64,000 nt of DNA from Sulfurovum sp. AR (GTDB lineage Bacteria; Campylobacterota; Campylobacteria; Campylobacterales; Sulfurovaceae), in assembly GCF_000296775.1 (NCBI RefSeq), contig NZ_AJLE01000010.1, positions 217,841 through 281,840 on the forward strand, read 5' to 3'. A program made the translations under genes and the position numbers. The notes under the pieces were generated by a model. It saw only the letters and a list, made by a program, of their open reading frames with translations, was not told where the DNA came from and did no database searches. Shown one piece after another: positions 42,139 to 50,907 of the stretch (positions are counted from its first letter, which is position 1; each line of letters begins with the position of its first letter).

Positions 42139-43605
42139 TTATGCCATAGGTGTTCTAAACTGTGGTTCTTCTGTAATCTCTTTAGCAGAAGTCATAGTTT
42201 TATACATATTGTAAGCGAACATAATGAAACCAATAAGGTACATTACACCTGCAAGCGCTCTAATCGTGTAGTAAGGATGAAGTACATTGACCGTATCGAT
42301 GAAACTATACATCAAGTTGCCATACTCATCTACCGCTCTCCACATCATACCTTGTGTAATACCTGCGATCCACATAGATGTAAAGTAAAGCACAACCGCT
42401 GTTGTTTGAAGCCAGAACTGTGTCTCCATAAGTTTTCTAGAGTAAATCTCTCTTTTAAACATACGTGGAGCCATATGGAACAGTGATGCCATGATCATAA
42501 ATGTCACCCAACCAAGTACACCATCATGCACGTGTCCAGGAATCCAGTCAGTAAAGTGTGCAATGGCATTCACTGATTTGATCGCTTGGATAGGACCTTC
42601 GATCGTTGATAACATATAGAATGTAGATGCAAGAACCATAAATTTGATCAGCGGATTTTCTGTTAACTGATTCCACTCACCTTTCATCGTAAGAAGCATG
42701 TTGATCGCTGAACCCCATGATGGCAAGATAAGTACTACAGAGAACGCAGAACCCATTGTTTGCATCCAGTCTGGAACTGTTGACCATAATAGGTGGTGAG
42801 ACCCTGCCCAAAGGTAAACGAACATCAATCCCCAGAAAGAGAGTAAAGAGAGCTTATAAGAATAGATAGCCTGTCCAGACTCTTTTGGCAGGAAGTAGTA
42901 GATCATACCAACGATAGGCACTGTAAAACCAAATGCAACCGCATTATGACCATACCACCATTGTACTAGTGCGTCATTCGTACCTGAATACATAGATACA
43001 GAGTGAGTGATCGCACCTAGACCCTCTGTTGCGAAATAAGTAGGAATTGACATATTGTTGAAAAGGTAAAGCATAGCAATACCAAGGAAACATGCAAGGA
43101 AATACCATACAGAGATATAAAGTGCTTTCTCTCTTCTAATTCCTATAAGACCCATGATACCAACACCCCAAAGTACCCAGATTACAACAACAACAAGATC
43201 AACCCACCACTCATACTGAGCATACTCTTTACCACTGGAGATACCCAATAGTAATGATACTGTTGCTATCAACGCACCCACAAAGTATAGCCAAAACTGA
43301 ATGTTTCCGACCACCATCAAAAACTTCGATTCTGCCATAGATACTTTAAGGACTCTTTGCCCTATATAAAACCAAGTAGCAAAGATTGCTGAAACCGTAA
43401 ATCCAAATACTACGGTATTTGTATGAAGTGGTCTGAGTCTTGAGAATGTCCCGTACTCACCCAATAGATAGTTTAATTCAGGAAATGCCATTTGTGCGGC
43501 AATAATCGTACCGATCAACATTCCTAAAAATCCAAACAAAATAGTTAAAAAGGTAAACTTTTTTGCTAATGAATAATCATATTCCAATGCTGCATTTGAT
43601 TGCAT
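42139..43605 (-). CDS. ccoN: Cytochrome cbb3 oxidase catalytic subunit I
   Basis: CcoN holds haem b, haem b3 and CuB and reduces O2 with high affinity. The 488-aa protein has about 12 membrane helices, with His in RPLHTNTVVFGF (haem), QWWYGHNAVAFGFTVP (CuB region), AGSHHLLWSTVPDW and PGHVHDGVLGW. The family's cross-linked Tyr is on another helix than in aa3 oxidases (known). It is the first gene of the operon, preceded by an AT-rich region with possible operator repeats. Confidence 0.96.
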   Translation of the reverse strand: MQSNAALEYDYSLAKKFTFLTILFGFLGMLIGTIIAAQMAFPELNYLLGEYGTFSRLRPLHTNTVVFGFTVSAIFATWFYIGQRVLKVSMAESKFLMVVGNIQFWLYFVGALIATVSLLLGISSGKEYAQYEWWVDLVVVVIWVLWGVGIMGLIGIRREKALYISVWYFLACFLGIAMLYLFNNMSIPTYFATEGLGAITHSVSMYSGTNDALVQWWYGHNAVAFGFTVPIVGMIYYFLPKESGQAIYSYKLSLLSFWGLMFVYLWAGSHHLLWSTVPDWMQTMGSAFSVVLILPSWGSAINMLLTMKGEWNQLTENPLIKFMVLASTFYMLSTIEGPIQAIKSVNAIAHFTDWIPGHVHDGVLGWVTFMIMASLFHMAPRMFKREIYSRKLMETQFWLQTTAVVLYFTSMWIAGITQGMMWRAVDEYGNLMYSFIDTVNVLHPYYTIRALAGVMYLIGFIMFAYNMYKTMTSAKEITEEPQFRTPMA

Positions 43606-43703
43606 ACATACCCCCTTGAATAAATTCTATGTTATAAAATTACAACACTCAATAATAATTATAATCTTATTTGATTATATCTGTACTTAAAAAATTATTT
43701 AAT

Positions 43704-43751
43704 GTAAATATATGTAGGGATAGGTTACATTTGACGTAAATTTGTAGGGAT
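43704..43751. repeat. Two imperfect direct repeats upstream of ccoN
   Basis: GTAAAT-(ATA)-TGTAGGGAT (43704-43721) recurs as GTAAAT-(T)-TGTAGGGAT (43736-43751); the 9-bp core TGTAGGGAT is exact in both and starts 30 bp apart. They lie about 100-145 bp before the ccoN ATG, read from the minus strand as ATCCCTACA. The spacing near three helical turns suggests a regulator binding site. Confidence 0.35.
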
Positions 43752-43807
43752 TTAAAGCATCAAAAGAGAAATTAACTCCTGTTTAATCTATCAATTTTAT
43801 TGATTTT

Positions 43808-43830
43808 TTTAGGAGTAATACACTCCTAAA
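43808..43830. terminator. 9-bp hairpin after the Sel1 gene
   Basis: TTTAGGAGT (43808-43816) and ACTCCTAAA (43822-43830) make a perfect stem with a 5-nt loop, 25 bp after the minus-strand Sel1-repeat gene. No T-run follows on that strand. A 6-bp ATCAAT/ATTGAT hairpin adjoins it. Confidence 0.45.
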
Positions 43831-43854
43831 TATACTTTGAGGGGGAGAAGAGAG

Positions 43855-44469
43855 TTATTGAAACCAGCTTTTGATCGTCGTCCAGATCCCGGTTTCTATA
43901 CCTTTATCTTCGTTATCCAACTCAACAAATCGATCACATCCTGCTTTCAATCCAATATCACAACCTTTTTTGTAATATTCTTTTTCTTTTGTTCTGTTTT
44001 TTTCTACACCGAAACCACCACGATAAATAATAGCCACATTGAAACATGCATCACCACTTTTTAATTCACACGCCTTTTCATAAAACACTCTTGATTTCAC
44101 ATCATCAGGTCTTACGTCATGCCCGTCACGATAGATCGTTCCCATCGCCTCGCATGCTGATTTTATACCTCTTGCACATGATTTCTCGAGATACGGTATT
44201 GCCGCACCGTAATTCGTGTCTTTATAATAGTTATCACCCATGATATCACACGCTATCTCTTCACCAAGTGAACAAGCTTTACGTATATAACTCAACCCTT
44301 CTTCTTTAATATCCTGTACCTTCGCATTCTCCCCAGTGACCATAGGGAGTCCGTGCTCATAACAGGCTGTTGTATTATTATCACTACATAGAACCTTTAA
44401 AGAAATGCTCTGAGATGCTGAAAGTGTGGATAGAATAAATACACTGAATACCATGAGATGCTTTAACAT
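43855..44469 (-). CDS. Secreted Sel1-repeat protein (Hcp-like)
   Basis: The 204-aa protein has a signal peptide (LMVFSVFILSTLSA) and four or so Sel1/TPR-like repeats with paired Cys spaced as in Helicobacter cysteine-rich proteins: EKSCARGIKSACEAMGTIY, EKACELKSGDACFNVAIIY, KKGCDIGLKAGCDRFV. Disulfides likely stabilise each repeat. Hcp proteins are periplasmic or secreted and mostly of unknown role; some bind cell-wall fragments. It lies 1 bp after an orphan membrane gene. Confidence 0.85.
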   Translation of the reverse strand: MLKHLMVFSVFILSTLSASQSISLKVLCSDNNTTACYEHGLPMVTGENAKVQDIKEEGLSYIRKACSLGEEIACDIMGDNYYKDTNYGAAIPYLEKSCARGIKSACEAMGTIYRDGHDVRPDDVKSRVFYEKACELKSGDACFNVAIIYRGGFGVEKNRTKEKEYYKKGCDIGLKAGCDRFVELDNEDKGIETGIWTTIKSWFQ

Positions 44470-44470
44470 A

Positions 44471-45004
44471 CTATTTACCTGCTCTTTTCTCTTTATCTTT
44501 TTTCATCGCCTCAACAAGATGGGTGTTTTCAGATTCCATCTGCTGGAATGCTTCACTCATTTTATCTTTGAGGGCCTCTTCTACCAAACCATCACTGAGT
44601 GCAGCTTCATAATATTTTTTAAAATCCATATAAGGTGTGACCCCCGAAGAGAGTATCATTTTAAAATCAATACCAGGAAAGTACACCTCCCATGCTTTGG
44701 TAGCTGTTTTTACTACCTTCTTATTGTTAAAGTAAGAGACTGCCACAACGATCTGCATAGCAAATACAAGCAGTATAATGTAAAATACAATGGCCTGTGC
44801 GATACCCAACGCTTTAAAAGATGCAGGATTGAATATAGCGGCATACATCGCAAACGGTAAAATAAGAAATGCCAATTTGATCCACTTGCTGCTCAGCCCC
44901 CCGAACAGTGCATTATCATAGATAAGTCTTTTTTTGATCTTGTAGTTATGTTCTTTAAAAACACTCTGTATGATCGTTTGAATTGTATATTGGTTTTCTT
45001 GCAT
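44471..45004 (-). CDS. Two-helix membrane protein, unknown, linked to the caa3 cluster
   Basis: I do not recognise the 177-aa protein. It has a basic N-terminal region, two membrane segments (LAFLILPFAMYAAIF and QAIVFYIILLVFAMQIVVAV) and a charged helical C-terminal half (YYEAALSDGLVEEALKDKMSEAFQQMESENTHLVEAM). The arrangement suggests a cytoplasmic coiled helix tethered to the membrane. It is followed by the Sel1 gene at 1 bp. A hairpin separates it from the ctaB gene, so it may not share that transcript. Confidence 0.65.
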   Translation of the reverse strand: MQENQYTIQTIIQSVFKEHNYKIKKRLIYDNALFGGLSSKWIKLAFLILPFAMYAAIFNPASFKALGIAQAIVFYIILLVFAMQIVVAVSYFNNKKVVKTATKAWEVYFPGIDFKMILSSGVTPYMDFKKYYEAALSDGLVEEALKDKMSEAFQQMESENTHLVEAMKKDKEKRAGK

Positions 45005-45062
45005 CTTTGTTCCTTAGAATGTCACTCATATAAGTGTAGTAAGTTTAAATAAACTGTAGTTT

Positions 45063-45085
45063 AATAGCAGAAAAAATCTGCTATT
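45063..45085. terminator. 9-bp hairpin after ctaB
   Basis: AATAGCAGA (45063-45071) and TCTGCTATT (45077-45085) form a perfect stem around an A5 loop, 10 bp after the ctaB stop on the minus strand. The stem is good but no T-run follows. Confidence 0.5.
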
Positions 45086-45094
45086 GAAATATCA

Positions 45095-45958
45095 TTAGAG
45101 ATGATGTTTTACATACTCATCGATACTAAGAAGTATAATAATACCTAAAAATGCTGCATTGATCTTCCAGAAGATCCCACGTGCATCTGTAAGTTTAAAC
45201 TCTTTTTTGAGCAGTTGCAGGGATGTGATAAATGCCCATACTCCAAGTGCTGCAGAAAGAACAATTGTAACCGTTAAATACACATTAAATGTATAGACCA
45301 GATAGATACCTGCATGTATGGTCAGTATGAGCCACACAAATGTAAGTCTCTGCAGTGTCCCTTCCCCAAACAGACGCATAGCTGTTGGATAACCACCGTC
45401 TTTGTAATCTCCATGAAAGAGCATCACCAATAACCAGAAGTGCGGCACCTGCCAGATAAAATAATAGACCGCTAAAGCATAAAACTCTAACTCAAACAGA
45501 GTATGACCGGCTGCTAACCACCCGATAGCCGGCGGGATAACACCCAATATCGCTCCGGGGACCACGGCAACGGCAGATCTTTTTTTCAAAGGGGTATACA
45601 TAAGGTTATACCAAATGAATGCAAACCCAAAAAAGTTTATCCCTGTAAGGCCTAAGAGTGAATAGATAAACGCAAATGAAAGCAGGATCAATACCACTGC
45701 AATGATGATCCCTGTGCGAGGGGACATACGTCCCGATGCGATAGGACGATTTTTCGTTCTTTCCATCTTGGAATCTTCTTTGTACTCTTGTACTTGATTA
45801 AGAGTAGAAACTCCCATCGCTACTAAAAGTACAGAGAAGGTAGCAATAAACATATCTACACCAATCTCTCCCTTTGCCATGATATAGGCAAAGAGTGCAG
45901 ATAAACTAACTGCAAAGGAGAGAATAAACTTGGTAACGCTAAAGAAATCTTTTATCAT
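45095..45958 (-). CDS. ctaB: Protohaem IX farnesyltransferase (haem O synthase)
   Basis: The 287-aa UbiA-family membrane protein makes haem O from haem B, required by aa3/o-type oxidases. The Asp-rich site is seen as NQVQEYKEDSKMERTKNRPIASG in part: the conserved N-x-x-x-D/E and MxRTxxRP elements. The second site includes YNLMYTPLKKRSA. About eight membrane helices are predicted. It overlaps coxB by 4 bp, so it belongs to the caa3 operon. No ctaA is seen here, so haem A synthesis cannot be confirmed from this window. Confidence 0.93.
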   Translation of the reverse strand: MIKDFFSVTKFILSFAVSLSALFAYIMAKGEIGVDMFIATFSVLLVAMGVSTLNQVQEYKEDSKMERTKNRPIASGRMSPRTGIIIAVVLILLSFAFIYSLLGLTGINFFGFAFIWYNLMYTPLKKRSAVAVVPGAILGVIPPAIGWLAAGHTLFELEFYALAVYYFIWQVPHFWLLVMLFHGDYKDGGYPTAMRLFGEGTLQRLTFVWLILTIHAGIYLVYTFNVYLTVTIVLSAALGVWAFITSLQLLKKEFKLTDARGIFWKINAAFLGIIILLSIDEYVKHHL

Positions 45959-47166
45959 TTAGCGTTGTTGTCGAGATATTCAGCAATTGTTGAAATCTCT
46001 TCTTCCGACATATCAGGGTATGCTGGCATTCCACCATTCATACCTTTTTTACCATTCTTGAATACATGACTCATAAATGTTGCATCGTATCCTACAAGAC
46101 TTGGAGCCATACCAAACTGACCCTTACCATCTTCACCATGACATGAAGCACATGCAGCAAATGATGCAGGTTTTTCACCTTTCATGTTACCAGCTACATA
46201 CGCAGCAATCTCTTCAGCATCTGCACCTGTAGCCAAACCAGCTGGCATTGGTCCCATATCGTAACCAAGTTGAGCTTGACCATTATTGATCACATCCAAT
46301 ACTCGTTCTTTTGTCCATCTAGATTTAAGAGAAGGTCCAACTATAACTTTATCTGTTTCAATTGCATGACATTGTGTACATCCATGTCGTTGTACTAGTG
46401 CATCACCACCTTTAGCATAATTACCTTTTGGTGTATTCTCTGTACTGTTAAACCATGCATCATACTCCGCTTTTGGAAGTACTACTACTCTAGAGTACAT
46501 ATATGAGTGGTCCGTACCACAGTACTCGGCACACTCTACATCATACTCACCCACTTTAGTTGCATGAAACCATTGTTTTGTTGTACGCCCAGGAACCACA
46601 TCCTCTTTCATACGGAATGCAGGGATATAGAATGCGTGAATTACATCATTCACCGGTGCAGTCATCTCTAAAATGACATCTGTATCAACCGGTACATAGA
46701 GTGCAGTGATACCCATCGTACCCTCTTCTGTCACCTTACCATTCTCATCCTTAACAGGTTTTTTGTATGCCCCACCAATTTTGTGTACATAGCCATCTTT
46801 ATTTGCAGGATACTCATATGCCCACTTCCACTTAGAACCTTCAACCTTAACTACCACAGTGTCATCTGTAACTGTTGGAAGTGTTCTGAACATTTGTAGT
46901 GTCGTATTACCATAGTAAAAGAAAACCATCACCGCAATAATTGGAATGATCGTCCATGCCAATTCCAACCCTGTATGGTGTGTTAAGTTACCAATATCTT
47001 CATTTTTGACCTTATCTGCACGATACTTCCATGCAAAATAAAGCATCGGTGCAACTACTGATAAAAATAGTGCAACTGAAATCCATACATGCAGCCAGAA
47101 CGCAAATTCATGATCTGCGTTGAAACTCGATGCATTTGTACTAAATCCTTCTAATGTATTACTCAT
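45955..47166 (-). CDS. coxB: Cytochrome c oxidase subunit II fused to dihaem CcoP-like domain (caa3 type)
   Basis: The 403-aa protein begins with two membrane helices, then the CuA cupredoxin domain with its ligand set (CAEYCGTDHSYM and a distal His/Met). After about residue 250 there are two cytochrome c motifs, CTQCHA and CASCHG, making a caa3-type subunit II with two haems instead of the usual one. The last 95 or so residues are very close to the CcoP C-terminus. It lies 15 bp after the subunit IV gene and overlaps ctaB. No N-terminal lipoprotein Cys is seen. Confidence 0.92.
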   Translation of the reverse strand: MSNTLEGFSTNASSFNADHEFAFWLHVWISVALFLSVVAPMLYFAWKYRADKVKNEDIGNLTHHTGLELAWTIIPIIAVMVFFYYGNTTLQMFRTLPTVTDDTVVVKVEGSKWKWAYEYPANKDGYVHKIGGAYKKPVKDENGKVTEEGTMGITALYVPVDTDVILEMTAPVNDVIHAFYIPAFRMKEDVVPGRTTKQWFHATKVGEYDVECAEYCGTDHSYMYSRVVVLPKAEYDAWFNSTENTPKGNYAKGGDALVQRHGCTQCHAIETDKVIVGPSLKSRWTKERVLDVINNGQAQLGYDMGPMPAGLATGADAEEIAAYVAGNMKGEKPASFAACASCHGEDGKGQFGMAPSLVGYDATFMSHVFKNGKKGMNGGMPAYPDMSEEEISTIAEYLDNNAK

Positions 47167-47181
47167 ATAATAAAACCTCTC

Positions 47182-47538
47182 TTAGTGTACTGCAGGGGCA
47201 GTAGCAGTATTTGTAACTTGCGGCGTAATAAAACTTTCAGCCTCAAATTGGAAATTGGCAACATCAATACCAATAACGATAATAAAGAAAACTGCGACCA
47301 ATGATAATGAAAACCATACCATAGCCCCAATCAGTTTCTCACCTTTTAAGTGCATGTAGTAGATTACAATAAGCCAAGCTTTAGCAACTGCAACAAGCAT
47401 TTGTGCCAAAAATGTTGATTTTGTCATAAATAAACCTGGTTGTACAAATGTTACTGCTGTCAATAATAATAAACCTATAAGTACTTTGTAATATACTTTT
47501 TTCTCTTCCTGATAATTTACTGTATTAGTGGTGCCCAT
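47182..47538 (-). CDS. coxD: Cytochrome c oxidase subunit IV
   Basis: The 118-aa protein has three membrane helices and matches the small prokaryotic subunit IV (CtaF/CyoD type), including the helix with IVIYYMHLKGEK. The start at 47538 is preferred because AGGAGG sits 5 nt upstream; an in-frame ATG 15 nt earlier lies within that ribosome site. It overlaps coxC by 14 bp. Confidence 0.85.
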   Translation of the reverse strand: MGTTNTVNYQEEKKVYYKVLIGLLLLTAVTFVQPGLFMTKSTFLAQMLVAVAKAWLIVIYYMHLKGEKLIGAMVWFSLSLVAVFFIIVIGIDVANFQFEAESFITPQVTNTATAPAVH

Positions 47539-48253
47539 TTGTACCTCCTCCAAAAATCATACTAAAGTCTGACATTTGAATACCGTCAGCTCCGATCATA
47601 TAGTAGTAAGGGAATACGAATACCCAAATAAGGTGTACGATATCCCAGTATAGTGCGATGTTCCAGTGTAAAATATGATGCTCTGGGCTTACTTTACCTG
47701 CATTGATTCTTTTAAGTAACCAAAGCATAAGACCAATACCAATGATAATATGGAATCCGTGAAGTCCAGTCATTGAAAAGTAAAGACCATAGAATAATTT
47801 CTGACCAAATGGTAAAGATGATTCAGGTAATAGCTTGTCATGCATCAAGAAAATACCGTGATGATACTCAGCTGTCCATTCGAATCCTTTGATCACCAAG
47901 AAAGCAACTGCCAAAATAATAGTTGCCCAGATCATAAGCTTAGCACCTTTCACATCACCTGCTCTCATTCTAAGTAACCCCAGCCCCATTGTAAGTGCAG
48001 ATACCAGTAGAATCACTGTATTCGTACCACCCAATAGTCTATTTAAAGCTGCAGAAGCATCTAAAAAGTCTTGAGGGTGTAGTGAATTATAGTAAGCAAG
48101 TGCAAGGAACATTGCTCCAAACATCATTACTTCTGTAAGCATAAACAGCCAGAAACCTAGTTTCCCGCCGTAAAAATCACCTTGCCAACCTTGTACTTCA
48201 TGTTGATTCCCATCGCGATCTGTCGCGATCTCAGGTACGTATTCGTGTCCCAT
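47525..48253 (-). CDS. coxC: Cytochrome c oxidase subunit III
   Basis: The 242-aa protein has about seven membrane helices: LGFWLFMLTEVMMFGAMF at the start, FYGLYFSMTGLHGFHIIIG, and HILHWNIALYWDIVHLIWVFVFPYYY in part, as in COX3. It stabilises the core and helps with proton uptake. It starts on the coxA stop (1-bp overlap). Confidence 0.95.
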   Translation of the reverse strand: MGHEYVPEIATDRDGNQHEVQGWQGDFYGGKLGFWLFMLTEVMMFGAMFLALAYYNSLHPQDFLDASAALNRLLGGTNTVILLVSALTMGLGLLRMRAGDVKGAKLMIWATIILAVAFLVIKGFEWTAEYHHGIFLMHDKLLPESSLPFGQKLFYGLYFSMTGLHGFHIIIGIGLMLWLLKRINAGKVSPEHHILHWNIALYWDIVHLIWVFVFPYYYMIGADGIQMSDFSMIFGGGTNGHH

Positions 48254-49908
48254 TAGTCTATCCTTTGCATCGTTTCATAATTAAATTTAACCACTGGCTC
48301 ACCATGTTTATACTCATATGGATCAAAATCAACATATGGCACTTTAGAGTGGTTCTCTAGTGGTGGTGGTGATGTTGGTAAGTGCCACTCAAGTGTTGTA
48401 GCATTCCATGGATTAGGCGTAGTTGCCTCACCTTTTGTCCAACCTTTAAAGAATACCCAGAACATATAGATCAGACCAGCAATAAAGACAACTGCTCCAA
48501 CAAATGAGATTTGGTGATAAATTTCAAATTCCGGCAAGTAGTCAAAATAACGTCTTGGCATACCGTAGTAACCAGCGATGAACATTGGGAACCATAGTAG
48601 GTTAAATCCGATAAAGTTAAGATAGAAAGCGATTTTTGCTTTTGTTTCGTTATACATTTTACCTGTTACAAGCGGGAACCAGTAGTGCATACCGGCAAAC
48701 ATCAAGAATACAACCCCACCAAGAATTGCGTAATGGAAGTGTGCAACTGTGTAATACGTATCTTGTAAGTGAACGTCCATACCGATCATTGTAATAGTAA
48801 CACCAGTGATACCACCGATAGCAAATGTGATAATTGTTCCTAGTGCCCAGATCATTGGTGTTGAAAGTACGATCTTACCTTGATACATTGTAGCAACCCA
48901 GTCATAGAACTTTACACCTGTTGGAATCGCAACAAAGAAAGTCAGGAATGAGAATACTGTTTTGGCGATATCTGACATACCTGATGTATAAAGGTGGTGA
49001 CCCCATACAAGATAACCGATACCTGCAATTGATGCTGAAGAAAGAGCGATCGTTCTGTATCCAAATACCTCTTTTCTTGAGAAAGTAGGAATGATTTCAG
49101 ACATAATACCGAATGCCGGAAGGATCATAAGATAAACAGCCGGGTGAGAGTAGATCCAGAATAAGTGTTGGAACAATACCGGGTCTCCCCCTTTAGCAGG
49201 ATCAAAGATACCAATACCGAAATATTTTTCCAAAATAGCCAATACAAGCGTAATACCAACAACCGGTGTTGCAAGAAGCTGGATCCATGCTGTTGCGTAG
49301 ATACCCCATACAAAAAGTGGCATTTTAAAGAAAGTCATACCCGGTGCTCTTAGTCTGTGGATCGTAACAAGGAAGTTAAGTCCAGTAAGAATAGATGCAA
49401 AACCAAGAACAAATGCAGCTACAAGCGCCATAATAACGTTTGTTCCTGTATTCATAGAGTATGGTGCATAAAATGTCCAACCTGTATCTGCTACACCTTC
49501 ACCTATAAATAGTGATGCAAGTGCAATACAACAACCTGCAATGTAAAGCCAGAACGTAAACCAGTTCAATCTTGGGAAAGATACATCTTTCGCACCGATC
49601 ATCAATGGCATAACAATGTTTCCGAATACCGCAGGGATCCCCGGGATAATAAAGAGGAAGATCATAATTACACCATGTAGTGTGAAGGCCTGGTTGAACG
49701 TGTTCCCATCCATATATTGCCCCCCTGGTGCAAACAGTTCAAGTCTCATTGCAAATGCTGTAAATACAGCTACAAAAAAGAATACAAACATAACAGCTGC
49801 ATACATAATACCAATTCTTTTATGGTCAATAGTAAGCATCCACTGCATGAATGTACTCTTAGGGTGCCCAATGGCACAGTGTGTTTCGTCGAAATAAGTT
49901 TTACTCAT
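48253..49908 (-). CDS. coxA: Cytochrome c oxidase subunit I, A2-type haem-copper oxidase
   Basis: The 551-aa protein is the catalytic subunit with haems a and a3 and CuB. Histidine ligands appear in FTLHGVIM, IYSHPAVYLMILP (with the cross-linking Tyr), WGHHLYTSGM and VAHFHYAILGG. The helix VI motif reads YSHPAVY and lacks the Glu of the A1 motif GHPEVY, placing it in the A2 subfamily, as in caa3 oxidases. It overlaps the sco gene by 8 bp. Confidence 0.96.
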   Translation of the reverse strand: MSKTYFDETHCAIGHPKSTFMQWMLTIDHKRIGIMYAAVMFVFFFVAVFTAFAMRLELFAPGGQYMDGNTFNQAFTLHGVIMIFLFIIPGIPAVFGNIVMPLMIGAKDVSFPRLNWFTFWLYIAGCCIALASLFIGEGVADTGWTFYAPYSMNTGTNVIMALVAAFVLGFASILTGLNFLVTIHRLRAPGMTFFKMPLFVWGIYATAWIQLLATPVVGITLVLAILEKYFGIGIFDPAKGGDPVLFQHLFWIYSHPAVYLMILPAFGIMSEIIPTFSRKEVFGYRTIALSSASIAGIGYLVWGHHLYTSGMSDIAKTVFSFLTFFVAIPTGVKFYDWVATMYQGKIVLSTPMIWALGTIITFAIGGITGVTITMIGMDVHLQDTYYTVAHFHYAILGGVVFLMFAGMHYWFPLVTGKMYNETKAKIAFYLNFIGFNLLWFPMFIAGYYGMPRRYFDYLPEFEIYHQISFVGAVVFIAGLIYMFWVFFKGWTKGEATTPNPWNATTLEWHLPTSPPPLENHSKVPYVDFDPYEYKHGEPVVKFNYETMQRID

Positions 49909-50695
49909 CTATGTCTCTCCTTTGGTTTAGATGTTCTTCTTGATCTCTTCTTCCTGCCTTGATAAGCCAGATAAAAAAGATAATTGTAATCGTTAATATT
50001 ACTGTTGCTGCTATCTTCTCCCAGGCAAACACATAGGTTTTGCCTTTTGGATCGTATGCGAAACAATACAGTAATGTTTTAGCTATGGTCGGTCCAACCT
50101 TTCCTTGTGCTGACTCCAACACTGCCATTTTCACGTCAAAAGGAAGTTGTTCGATACCGTTAAGGTAACGTGTGATCTTTCCTTCTGGTGAAATGACTAT
50201 CAATGATGCAGCATGGATCCACTCAACCACACCTGCTTTGGATACTTCCTTTTTATACGTAAATCCAACTTTGTCAGCCAAAATAGCCGAAGAGTTGTTT
50301 TCACTGAGTAAAAAGTGCCATGCATCCTTCACGTAGGGTCTGCTCATTGCGTCTAGCATCGTTTTTCTTTTCGCTTTTGCCAATGGTGGTGTTTCATCCG
50401 GTGCAAAACTGATAGTCAACACTTTGTAGTCAGTATTTTCAGCCAAGTCAAGTTTAGACAACATTTTTGCCATATCTTCTAGTTGTGGTGTACAGATACC
50501 TGCACATCTAAAGTAGTTCAAAGAGATGATCGTTGGTTTCCCATCCATATACTCTTTGAGTGTTCTACTTTTGCCGTCTTCGTCTATAAATGTCAAATCA
50601 AGCGGAACGTATTCCCCTAACTTTTCATTTACGCCTAAAGACTCTGCTTGTAGTACAGTTAGAAACAGTAATACAAGCATCACAATTTTTTTCAT
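49901..50695 (-). CDS. SCO1/SenC copper chaperone with C-terminal membrane anchor
   Basis: SCO proteins deliver copper to CuA. The 264-aa protein has a signal peptide, the copper site CAGIC (CX3C) near residue 65 and the distal His in WIHAASLIV. It carries a C-terminal membrane helix (IAATVILTITIIFFIWLI) and a basic tail, whereas most SCO proteins are anchored at the N-terminus. It is the first gene of the caa3 operon, overlapping coxA. A CuA acceptor (CoxB) is four genes downstream. Confidence 0.9.
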   Translation of the reverse strand: MKKIVMLVLLFLTVLQAESLGVNEKLGEYVPLDLTFIDEDGKSRTLKEYMDGKPTIISLNYFRCAGICTPQLEDMAKMLSKLDLAENTDYKVLTISFAPDETPPLAKAKRKTMLDAMSRPYVKDAWHFLLSENNSSAILADKVGFTYKKEVSKAGVVEWIHAASLIVISPEGKITRYLNGIEQLPFDVKMAVLESAQGKVGPTIAKTLLYCFAYDPKGKTYVFAWEKIAATVILTITIIFFIWLIKAGRRDQEEHLNQRRDIDE

Positions 50696-50907
50696 CTACA
50701 CTCCCCTGTTTTGTCTATATTTGTAAAAATACGAACAATTCTATGGCACAATCACTTAAATGGCAATGAAAAAATATTGATTAAAGTGTATTTGATTGAT
50801 AAAAAAGACTTTTAAGTTACAGAAAGTAATTTTTTTAATTATATATAAGATTTTTTAATTTTTTACATTAGATTAAGTAAACTGAATATGGGTAAGGATT
50901 ATTTTAA

